Source: Bradyrhizobium sp. 4
GTDB lineage: Bacteria > Pseudomonadota > Alphaproteobacteria > Rhizobiales > Xanthobacteraceae
DNA: 64,000 nucleotides
Assembly (NCBI RefSeq): GCF_023100905.1
Contig: NZ_CP064686.1
Coordinates: forward strand, 124,001-188,000
Direction of reading: 5' to 3'
Part shown: positions 44,272-51,921 of the stretch, one piece after another
How the letters are laid out: each line of letters opens with the position of its first letter
Numbering within the stretch: the stretch's first letter is position 1
Made by a program: the position numbers and the translations under genes
The notes under the pieces: generated by a model
The model's input: the letters and a program-made list of their open reading frames with translations, nothing else
Database searches by the model: none
What the model was told of the DNA's origin: nothing

Positions 44272-44990
44272 GCCGGCACCGACTGCGTGTCGATGCGCCC
44301 GGAGCGCAGGCGGATCACGCGATCGCAGCGATGCGCGAGCGACGAATCATGCGTGACCAGCACCAGCGTCATGCCGCGCTCGGCATGCTTGCTGAACAGG
44401 AGGTCGACGATCTGTTGTCCCGTGGCTTCGTCGAGATTGCCGGTCGGCTCGTCGGCAACGAGGATCGCGGGATCGGGTGCCAGCGCGCGGGCCAGCGCGA
44501 CGCGCTGCTGCTCGCCGCCGGAGAGCTGCGTCGGATAATGATGCAGACGGTCGCCGAGCCCGACCGATTGCAGCTCCTGCGCCGCGCGCGTTGCGGCGTC
44601 GGGATTGCCCGCAAGCTCGAGCGGCACGGCGACGTTCTCCAGCGCGGTCATGGTCGGGATCAGGTGGAAGGACTGGAAGACGATGCCGACCTGGCGGCCG
44701 CGGAAGCGGGCCAGCGCGTCCTCGTCGAGGGCATTGAAAGGCGTGCCGCTGACCACCACCTCTCCGCTATCAGGACGCTCCAGCCCCGCCATCACCATCA
44801 GCAGCGTGGATTTGCCCGAGCCTGACGGGCCGATCAGGCCGATCGTCTCGCTCCGGCCCACGCGCAAGCTGATATCCTTGAGAATGTGAACGCGTGCCGC
44901 GCCCGTACCCAATGACAGATTGACGTTGGAGATGGCGATGGTGTCGGCCGAACTGTCGGCGAGCGAAGAGGAAGAGATGCGAGTATCCAT
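44268..44990 (-). CDS. ABC transporter ATP-binding protein, YbbA/LolD-type
   Basis: A 240-residue MacB/LolD-family ATPase. Walker A is GPSGSGKS (about 54-61), the signature LSGGEQQRVALARAL and Walker B ILVADEPT follow. The ATG at 44990 is preferred; a TTG 18 bp upstream has no advantage. It overlaps the downstream permease by four bases (ATGA). It diverges from an arylesterase gene, as ybbA does from tesA in enterobacteria. Confidence 0.94.
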   Translation of the reverse strand: MDTRISSSSLADSSADTIAISNVNLSLGTGAARVHILKDISLRVGRSETIGLIGPSGSGKSTLLMVMAGLERPDSGEVVVSGTPFNALDEDALARFRGRQVGIVFQSFHLIPTMTALENVAVPLELAGNPDAATRAAQELQSVGLGDRLHHYPTQLSGGEQQRVALARALAPDPAILVADEPTGNLDEATGQQIVDLLFSKHAERGMTLVLVTHDSSLAHRCDRVIRLRSGRIDTQSVPA

Positions 44991-45045
44991 GGTCCGGTCA
45001 TATGGCAACTCCGTACGCGCGGTCGAGAGGCGTTACGGATTGTTC

Positions 45046-45693
45046 ATGCACATAGCCGTGTTGATGTTCGCTTTGATGACGGTCGCAAATCCGGCATGGG
45101 CTCCGGCATGGGCCGAGGCGGCGAAGCCGATCAAGCTGGTGGTTCTCGGCGATTCCCTGAGCGCCGGCCTCGGCCTCCCGGCCCAGCAAGCGTTCCCCAC
45201 CAAGCTTCAAAAAGCTTTGCAAGACAAAGGCATAGCGGTCGACATGACCAATGCCGGGGTCTCCGGCGACACCTCCTCGGGGGGCCGTGACCGGCTCGAC
45301 TGGTCGGTCCCCGACGGAACCGACGGTGTGATCATCGAGCTCGGCGCCAACGATGCGCTGCGCGGCATCGATCCCGATTTGACGCGCGCCGCGCTGGCCG
45401 AGATCGTCCAGCGCCTCAAGGCGCGCAAGATCGCGGTGATGCTGTGCGGCATGCTGGCGCCGCCGAATTACGGCGCGGACTATGCCGCGCGCTTCAATTC
45501 GATTTATCCGGATCTGGCGAAAAAATTTGGCGTGCCGCTCTATCCGTTTTTTCTCGACGGTGTCGCGGCCGATGCCAAGCTCAACCAGGCCGACGGCATT
45601 CATCCGACCGCGGCCGGCGTCGACATCATCGTCAGGAATATCTTGCCCACGGTTGAGGCATTCATTGGCACGATAGCTGAGCAGTGGCGTTGA
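45046..45693 (+). CDS. Exported arylesterase / TesA-like GDSL hydrolase
   Basis: About 215 residues: an N-terminal hydrophobic signal (MHIAVLMFALMTVANPAWA) followed by a GDSL (SGNH) hydrolase domain. The catalytic Ser is in LGDSLSAGLG, the Asn in GANDAL, and the Asp-His pair in ADGIHPTAAG. It resembles the TesA/arylesterase branch that acts on acyl esters in the periplasm. The start is uncertain: an in-frame ATG at 44989 would leave no promoter space, because the divergent ATPase gene starts at 44990. ATG 45046 is chosen. Confidence 0.87.
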   Translation: MHIAVLMFALMTVANPAWAPAWAEAAKPIKLVVLGDSLSAGLGLPAQQAFPTKLQKALQDKGIAVDMTNAGVSGDTSSGGRDRLDWSVPDGTDGVIIELGANDALRGIDPDLTRAALAEIVQRLKARKIAVMLCGMLAPPNYGADYAARFNSIYPDLAKKFGVPLYPFFLDGVAADAKLNQADGIHPTAAGVDIIVRNILPTVEAFIGTIAEQWR

Positions 45694-45867
45694 AAAGCAG
45701 GCAGCGCCGACCGTAATTCCCAGGGTTTTACCGGGGTGAGGCGCGCGATGCTTCGCAGAGTCACACAACTGCGATAGGAATTAAGGTACCGGTGATTCGT
45801 CGCCGGCTCTAAAATTTGGATATGATCTTGCCCTGGGATCATGCCCAAGCATCGGGAGTGCGAAACG

Positions 45868-46404
45868 ATGCCGCGTTTGTTCACTGGTCTGGAAATTCCG
45901 GCCGAGATTGGCCAGTCGCTTTCCAATTTGCGGGGCGGCCTTCCCGGCGCCCGCTGGATCGATCCCGAGAATTACCACGTCACCCTGCGCTTCATCGGCA
46001 ATATCGACGGCATGTCCGCCAACGAAATCGCCTCGATGCTGTTTCGCGTCGATCGCAAGCCGTTCGAGGTGAAGGTGCAGGGTTTGCAGAGTTTCGGCGG
46101 ACGCAAGCCGCGCGCGGTGGTCGCCACCATCGTGCCGAGCAAGCCGCTGATGGAATTGCAGGCCGAGCTCGAGCGCCTGATGCAACGGATCGGCCTCGAC
46201 CCGGAAGGCCGCAAGTTCATCCCGCATGTCACGCTGGCCCGGCTGCACGACGCCAGCGACCGTGACGTCGCCGATTATCTCTCGCTGCGCGGCTATTTTC
46301 CCAGCAAGGCGTTCACGGCCGAGCGTTTTGTTTTGTTCTCGTCCCGCGCCTCAACCGGCGGCGGCCCGTATGTGGTCGAGGACGCGTACGAGCTGTGTGA
46401 GTAG
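45868..46404 (+). CDS. thpR: RNA 2',3'-cyclic phosphodiesterase ThpR
   Basis: A 178-residue 2H phosphoesterase that opens 2',3'-cyclic phosphates on RNA ends; the family was first named for 2'-5' RNA ligase activity. The two HxT motifs are at H37-T39 and H120-T122. The start MPRLFTGLEIPAEI at 45868 matches the family and follows GGGAG; an ATG nine codons upstream is less likely. Monocistronic. Confidence 0.93.
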   Translation: MPRLFTGLEIPAEIGQSLSNLRGGLPGARWIDPENYHVTLRFIGNIDGMSANEIASMLFRVDRKPFEVKVQGLQSFGGRKPRAVVATIVPSKPLMELQAELERLMQRIGLDPEGRKFIPHVTLARLHDASDRDVADYLSLRGYFPSKAFTAERFVLFSSRASTGGGPYVVEDAYELCE

Positions 46405-46414
46405 CGAAGCTCTG

Positions 46415-46545
46415 GTGCCCCGGACGCTGCGCAGCGCGAAGCCGTGCGCTGCAGAGCCGGGGCCCATCGCTCCACGATCGATGTACCAAATGGTGGGTCG
46501 CGGCTCTGCGCAGCAGCGTTGCACGCTGGAGCGCGTCCGGGACAC
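46415..46545. repeat. Palindromic repeat, family H
   Basis: GTGCCCCGGACGCTGCGCAG at the left and CGCTGGAGCGCGTCCGGGAC at the right, with internal GCTGCGCAG/CTGCGCAGC complementarity. Located between thpR and zapE. Confidence 0.6.
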
Positions 46546-46611
46546 CGAACGCATAGCGCCCCGCCCCAATTCACGGCTTGCAATTTCCGCTCATCTCTGG
46601 CGGTAAAGAGC

Positions 46612-47796
46612 ATGCTCTCGACCCCCAGTTCCTCATTCCGCGAGGCCTATCAGGCCCAGATCGCGTCCGGCGCGATCGAGCCCGATGCTGCGCAGGCCGA
46701 AATTGCCGACGCCTATGCGGCGCTCGACCAGCGGCTCGCCGATTACAAGCCGGCGCGCAAGCAGGGCCTGCTCAGCCGCCTGTTCAGCAGCGACAAGGAC
46801 GAGGCGCCCCACGGACTCTACGTCCATGGCGAGGTCGGTCGCGGCAAGACCATGCTGATGGATCTGTTCTTCCAGCACTCGACCGTCGAGCACAAGCGGC
46901 GCGCGCATTTCCACGAATTCATGGCCGAGGTGCACGAGCGCATCTACGATTTTCGCCAGGGCATCGCGCGCGGCGAGATCGCCGATGGCGACGTCATCGC
47001 GCTGACCGCGCATGCGATCTTCGAGGAGAGCTGGCTGCTCTGTTTCGACGAATTCCACGTCACCGACATCGCGGACGCGATGATCCTCGGCCGCCTGTTC
47101 GCAAAGCTGCTGGAGCTCGGCACCGTCGTGGTCGCGACCTCCAACGTCGCGCCTGACGACCTCTACAAGGGCGGTCTGAATCGTTCGCTGTTCCTGCCCT
47201 TCATCAGGCAGATCACCGATCACATGGACGTGCTGCGGCTCGACGCGCGCACCGACTTCCGGCTGGAAAAGCTTCAGGGCGTGCCGATGTGGCTGACGCC
47301 GGCGGACACTGAGGCGGACGCCGCGCTCGACCGTGCCTGGTCGAAGATGTCAGGCGGCGCCAAATGCAAGTCGCGGGATATTTCGATCAAGGGCCGCACC
47401 CTGCACGTGCCGTGCTCGGCCCACGGCGTGGCGCGCTTCGCGTTCGCCGATCTCTGCGAGAAGCCGCTCGGGGCGTCGGACTATCTCAGGCTGGCGCACG
47501 ATTATCACACCATCCTGGTCGACCATATTCCAGTGATGGATTTCTCCCAGCGCAACGCCGCCAAGCGCTTCATCACGCTGATCGACACGCTCTATGACAA
47601 TGCCGTGAAGCTGATGGCCTCGGCCGATGCCAACCCGATCTCGCTCTATCTTGCCAACGAGGGCAACGAGGCCAACGAGTTCAAGCGCACCGCCTCGCGC
47701 CTGATCGAAATGAGCTCGGAATCCTATCTGGCGCTGCCCCACGGCCGCAAGGATTCCACCGCCAGCGGCTCGACCAAAGGTTTGGTTGAGACGTAA
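46612..47796 (+). CDS. zapE: Cell division protein ZapE (AFG1-like ATPase)
   Basis: A 394-residue AFG1/ZapE AAA-type ATPase. Walker A GEVGRGKT is at about 73-80 and Walker B is LLCFDEFHVTDIADAM. Residues 1-65 hold the DYKPARKQG basic linker. ZapE associates with the divisome and modulates FtsZ rings under stress; the mitochondrial homologue AFG1 aids respiratory complex turnover. The ATG at 46612 is chosen; the frame upstream is repeat DNA. Confidence 0.93.
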   Translation: MLSTPSSSFREAYQAQIASGAIEPDAAQAEIADAYAALDQRLADYKPARKQGLLSRLFSSDKDEAPHGLYVHGEVGRGKTMLMDLFFQHSTVEHKRRAHFHEFMAEVHERIYDFRQGIARGEIADGDVIALTAHAIFEESWLLCFDEFHVTDIADAMILGRLFAKLLELGTVVVATSNVAPDDLYKGGLNRSLFLPFIRQITDHMDVLRLDARTDFRLEKLQGVPMWLTPADTEADAALDRAWSKMSGGAKCKSRDISIKGRTLHVPCSAHGVARFAFADLCEKPLGASDYLRLAHDYHTILVDHIPVMDFSQRNAAKRFITLIDTLYDNAVKLMASADANPISLYLANEGNEANEFKRTASRLIEMSSESYLALPHGRKDSTASGSTKGLVET

Positions 47797-47835
47797 AGGG
47801 CTTGGGCGAGACTTAAGTCCTATTTGCCAGCGCTG

Positions 47836-47872
47836 TCATTCCGGGCTCGGCGCTTCCCAAGCCCCGGAATGA
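47836..47872. repeat. Palindromic repeat, family I
   Basis: TCATTCCGGGCTCGGCGC and CCCGGAATGA form a hairpin, 40 bp after the zapE stop. No T-run follows, so it is probably a repeat rather than a terminator. Confidence 0.55.
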
Positions 47873-47998
47873 CGAGGTTGCGCTCGAATACGCGGCAAGC
47901 CCGACAATTGGGCAAGCCGTGACTTGAACGGGGGAGGCGAAAGGGATAACCACCCGTCTCAGTTTTCCCCTCCTTACGTGTCTAAAGGACAGGCTCAC

Positions 47999-48967
47999 AT
48001 GGCGCGCGACAAGATTGCTTTGATTGGCTCCGGTCAGATCGGCGGAACGCTGGCTCATCTCATCGGCCTGAAAGAGCTGGGCGACGTGGTGATGTTCGAC
48101 ATCGCCGAGGGCGTGCCGCAGGGCAAGGCGCTCGACATCGCGCAGTCCTCGCCGGTCGACGGCTTTGACGCACACTACACCGGCGCCAACTCCTACGAGG
48201 CGCTCGACAACGCAAAAGTTTGCATCGTCACCGCCGGCGTGCCGCGCAAGCCCGGCATGAGCCGCGACGACCTCCTCTCCATCAACCTCAAGGTCATGGA
48301 GCAGGTCGGCGCGGGCATCAAGAAGTACGCCCCCGACGCCTTCGTCATCTGCATCACCAACCCGCTCGACGCGATGGTCTGGGCGCTGCAGAAGGCTAGC
48401 GGCCTGCCGCACAAGAAGGTCGTCGGCATGGCCGGCGTGCTGGATTCGTCGCGCTTCCGCTACTTCCTGGCCGACGAGTTCAACGTTTCGGTCGAAGACG
48501 TCACCGCCTTCGTACTGGGCGGCCATGGCGACACCATGGTGCCGCTGGTAAAATACTCCACCGTCGCCGGCATCCCGCTGCCCGATCTCGTCAAGATGGG
48601 CTGGACCTCCCAGGCGCGCCTCGACGAGATCGTCGACCGCACCCGCAACGGCGGCGCCGAGATCGTCAATCTGCTCAAGACCGGCTCGGCCTTCTACGCG
48701 CCGGCGGCTTCCGCGATCGCGATGGCCGAGAGCTATCTGCGTGACAAGAAGCGCGTGCTGGCCTCGGCCGCCTACCTGAACGGCGAATACGGCGTGAAGG
48801 ACATGTATGTCGGTGTGCCCGTCGTGATCGGCTCCAAGGGCGTCGAGCGCGTCGTCGAGATCGAGCTCGTCGGCAAGGACCGCGAAGCCTTCGACAAGTC
48901 GGTCGGCGCGGTGCAGGGTCTGGTTGACGCCTGCAAGAAGATCGCACCGGATCTTCTGGGCCGCTAA
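47999..48967 (+). CDS. mdh: Malate dehydrogenase
   Basis: A 322-residue NAD-dependent malate dehydrogenase of the lactate-dehydrogenase-like type. The Rossmann motif is GSGQIGG (10-16). The substrate loop RKPGMSRDDL and the catalytic histidine in GGHGDTMVPL are present. The ATG at 47999 follows AAAGGACAGG. It is first in the TCA cluster mdh-sucCD-sucAB-lpdA, but a strong terminator separates it from sucC. Confidence 0.98.
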   Translation: MARDKIALIGSGQIGGTLAHLIGLKELGDVVMFDIAEGVPQGKALDIAQSSPVDGFDAHYTGANSYEALDNAKVCIVTAGVPRKPGMSRDDLLSINLKVMEQVGAGIKKYAPDAFVICITNPLDAMVWALQKASGLPHKKVVGMAGVLDSSRFRYFLADEFNVSVEDVTAFVLGGHGDTMVPLVKYSTVAGIPLPDLVKMGWTSQARLDEIVDRTRNGGAEIVNLLKTGSAFYAPAASAIAMAESYLRDKKRVLASAAYLNGEYGVKDMYVGVPVVIGSKGVERVVEIELVGKDREAFDKSVGAVQGLVDACKKIAPDLLGR

Positions 48968-48978
48968 GGTCAAATATT

Positions 48979-49016
48979 CCGCCGAAGACCGAAGCCCGGT
49001 CTTCGGCGGTTTCATT
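48979..49016 (+). terminator. Rho-independent terminator of mdh
   Basis: Perfect stem CCGCCGAAGACC/GGTCTTCGGCGG with a short loop, followed by TTTCATTT, 11 bp beyond the mdh stop. Confidence 0.85.
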
Positions 49017-49184
49017 TCCGGGGTTCCGCCAAACCTTGTTTAAGGTTGGGGCGGGTCCTGGTCCGCAAGTCCAGAGATCGATGTCAGAGAATCCGGGTTG
49101 CAGTTCCTGTGGTATATGGTATGCCAGCCACAAGACTGAGGTGGGCCTACGAGGTCACCGCCCGCGGGTTCAGGGAGCGACCAT

Positions 49185-50381
49185 ATGAATATCCATGAAT
49201 ATCAGGCCAAAGCGCTGCTGAACGAGTTCGGCGTCGCGATCTCCAAGGGCGTTCCGGTCCTGAAGGCGGCCGACGCGGACGCAGCGGCAAAGGCACTTCC
49301 GGGCCCGGTCTGGGTCGTGAAGAGCCAGATCCACGCCGGCGGCCGCGGCAAGGGCAAGTTCAAGGAAGCCTCGGCCGGCGACAAGGGCGGCGTCCGCATC
49401 GCCAAGTCGGCCGCGGAGGTTTCCGAATTCGCCAAGCAGATGCTCGGCGCCACGCTCGTCACCATCCAGACCGGCCCCGCCGGCAAGCAGGTCAACCGCC
49501 TCTACATCGAGGACGGCTCCGACATCGACAAGGAATTCTACCTCTCGATCCTGGTCGACCGCGAGACCTCCCGCGTCTCCTTCGTGGTGTCGACCGAGGG
49601 CGGCGTCAATATCGAGGACGTCGCGCACAACAGCCCTGAGAAGATCGTGACCTTCTCGATCGATCCCGCGACCGGCATCATGGGCCATCACGGCCGCACC
49701 GTCGCGAACGCGCTAAAACTCTCCGGCGATCTCGCCAAGCAGGCCGAGAAGCTCACCGCGCAGCTCTACGCGGCCTTCGTCGCCAAGGACATGTCGATGC
49801 TGGAGATCAACCCGCTGGTCGTGACCAAGCAGGGTCAGCTCCGCGTGCTCGACGCCAAGGTGTCGTTCGACGACAACGCCCTGTTCCGTCACCCCGAGGT
49901 GCTCGCGCTGCGCGACGAGACCGAGGAAGACGCCAAGGAAATCGAGGCGTCGAAATACGACCTCAACTACGTCACCCTCGACGGCAATATCGGCTGCATG
50001 GTCAACGGCGCCGGCCTCGCGATGGCGACGATGGACATCATCAAGCTCTACGGCATGGCGCCGGCGAACTTCCTCGACGTCGGCGGCAGCGCCAGCAAGG
50101 AAAAGGTCGCGGCCGCCTTCAAGATCATCACCGCGGATCCCAACGTGAAGGGCATTCTGGTCAACATCTTCGGTGGCATCATGAAGTGCGACGTGATCGC
50201 CGAGGGCGTCACCGCCGCCGTCCGTGAAGTCGGCCTCAGCGTGCCGCTGGTGGTTCGCCTCGAAGGCACCAATGTCGAGCTGGGCAAGAAGATCATCCGT
50301 GAATCCGGCCTGAACGTGGTGCCGGCCGACAATCTCGACGACGCCGCGCAGAAGATCGTGAAGGCCGTCAAGGGAGGCTGA
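49185..50381 (+). CDS. sucC: Succinyl-CoA synthetase beta subunit (ADP-forming)
   Basis: A 398-residue ATP-grasp subunit that, with SucD, converts succinyl-CoA to succinate with ATP or GTP formation. MNIHEYQAKALLNEFGV at the start and LDVGGSASKEKVAAAFKII plus NIFGGIMKCDVIA near the end are family segments. AGGGAG lies 7 bp upstream of the ATG. A DUF1579 gene lies between it and sucD, starting 4 bp after the stop. Confidence 0.98.
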   Translation: MNIHEYQAKALLNEFGVAISKGVPVLKAADADAAAKALPGPVWVVKSQIHAGGRGKGKFKEASAGDKGGVRIAKSAAEVSEFAKQMLGATLVTIQTGPAGKQVNRLYIEDGSDIDKEFYLSILVDRETSRVSFVVSTEGGVNIEDVAHNSPEKIVTFSIDPATGIMGHHGRTVANALKLSGDLAKQAEKLTAQLYAAFVAKDMSMLEINPLVVTKQGQLRVLDAKVSFDDNALFRHPEVLALRDETEEDAKEIEASKYDLNYVTLDGNIGCMVNGAGLAMATMDIIKLYGMAPANFLDVGGSASKEKVAAAFKIITADPNVKGILVNIFGGIMKCDVIAEGVTAAVREVGLSVPLVVRLEGTNVELGKKIIRESGLNVVPADNLDDAAQKIVKAVKGG

Positions 50382-50385
50382 GGCC

Positions 50386-50865
50386 ATGACCCAGGACCAT
50401 CTCGCTGCATCATCCCCGCTGCCGGAGCACGCGCGTCTTGCCGCGTTCGCCGGTGAATGGAATGGCGAAGAGGTGGTCTTTGCGTCGCGCTGGACGGAGG
50501 GCGGGACGGCGACCTCTCGCGTTGTGGCCCACATGGATCTCAATGGCTTCTATCTGATCCAGGACTCGGTCCAGACCCGCGACGGCAAGCAGAGCTTCGC
50601 CACCCACGGGATCTTCACTTTCGACCGCGAAGACCGGACCTACAAATTGTTCTGGTACGACTCGCTCGGCTACACGCCGCCCTCGCCCGCCTCCGGCGGG
50701 TGGGTCGGCAAGACCCTGACGCTGGTGCGCGGCTCGCTCCGCGGCAATGCGCGCCACGTCTATGAAATCATCGACGACGATTCCTATTCGTTGAAGATCC
50801 AGTTCTCGCCGGACGCGGAAGGCTGGGCCGACGTGCTCACCGGCGTCTACCGCCGCATCCACTGA
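50386..50865 (+). CDS. DUF1579-family protein inside the suc operon
   Basis: A 159-residue cytoplasmic protein of the DUF1579 type: a beta-rich fold with FAGEWNGEEVVFASRWTEGG and NGFYLIQDSVQTRDGK segments, ending in YRRIH. It is fitted between sucC (4-bp gap) and sucD (34-bp gap), so it should be made with the synthetase. DUF1579 has no established function. Whether it assists the TCA enzymes or is just carried along is not known. Confidence 0.85.
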   Translation: MTQDHLAASSPLPEHARLAAFAGEWNGEEVVFASRWTEGGTATSRVVAHMDLNGFYLIQDSVQTRDGKQSFATHGIFTFDREDRTYKLFWYDSLGYTPPSPASGGWVGKTLTLVRGSLRGNARHVYEIIDDDSYSLKIQFSPDAEGWADVLTGVYRRIH

Positions 50866-50899
50866 CCTCTCACTCGTTAGTTTCGCGAAAGCAGACCTC

Positions 50900-51784
50900 A
50901 TGTCCATCCTGATCGACAAGAACACCAAGGTCATCTGCCAGGGCTTTACCGGCAAGAACGGCACCTTCCATTCGGAGGCCGCGATTGCCTACGGCACCAA
51001 GATGGTCGGCGGCACTTCGCCCGGCAAAGGCGGCGCGACGCATCTGGGCCTGCCGGTGTTCGACACCGTGCGCGAGGCGCGTGAGAAGACCGGCGCCGAT
51101 GCATCGGTGATCTATGTGCCGCCGCCGGGCGCGGCCGACGCGATTTGCGAAGCCATCGACGCCGAGATCCCGCTGATCGTCTGCATCACCGAAGGTATCC
51201 CGGTCATCGACATGGTCAGGGTGAAGCGTTCGCTGGCCGGCTCCAAGTCGCGCCTGATCGGGCCGAACTGCCCGGGTGTCATGACCGCCGGCGAGTGCAA
51301 GATCGGCATCATGCCGGCCAACATTTTCAAGACCGGCAGCGTCGGTATCGTCTCCCGCTCGGGCACCCTGACCTACGAAGCCGTGTTCCAGACCACCCAG
51401 GAAGGCCTCGGCCAGACCACGGCGGTCGGCATTGGCGGCGACCCGGTCAAGGGAACCGAGTTCATCGACGTGCTGGAAATGCTGCTCGGCGATCCCAAGA
51501 CCGAGTCGATCATCATGATCGGCGAGATCGGCGGTTCCGCCGAGGAGGACGCCGCCCAGTTCCTTAAGGACGAGGCCAAGCGCGGCCGCAAGAAGCCGAT
51601 GGTCGGTTTTATTGCCGGTGTCACGGCCCCTCCCGGCCGCCGCATGGGCCACGCCGGTGCGATCATTTCGGGTGGCAAGGGTGACGCTGGTTCCAAGACG
51701 GACGCGATGAAATCGGCTGGAATTACAGTGTCGCCGTCTCCCGCTCGCCTCGGCCACACGCTTGCCGAAAAATTGAAAGCCTGA
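50900..51784 (+). CDS. sucD: Succinyl-CoA synthetase alpha subunit
   Basis: A 294-residue subunit carrying the CoA-binding Rossmann domain and the phosphohistidine. CQGFTGKNGTFHSEAAIAYG at the start, GPNCPGVMTAGECKIGIMPA, and GHAGAIISGGKGDA with the active histidine are all present. Operon partner of sucC although separated by the DUF1579 gene. Confidence 0.98.
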   Translation: MSILIDKNTKVICQGFTGKNGTFHSEAAIAYGTKMVGGTSPGKGGATHLGLPVFDTVREAREKTGADASVIYVPPPGAADAICEAIDAEIPLIVCITEGIPVIDMVRVKRSLAGSKSRLIGPNCPGVMTAGECKIGIMPANIFKTGSVGIVSRSGTLTYEAVFQTTQEGLGQTTAVGIGGDPVKGTEFIDVLEMLLGDPKTESIIMIGEIGGSAEEDAAQFLKDEAKRGRKKPMVGFIAGVTAPPGRRMGHAGAIISGGKGDAGSKTDAMKSAGITVSPSPARLGHTLAEKLKA

Positions 51785-51921
51785 TTCACACCTTCGTAAT
51801 TTTCCGGGCGAAGTTTCGCAGCAAATAGGGTAAATGGTGCCTGTCGCGCTGGTCCTCTGCCGGGGAGCCCAGCGCCAGCGCCGTTTGTTATGCGCGAACC
51901 GAAATCGCCAGGAACTCAAGC

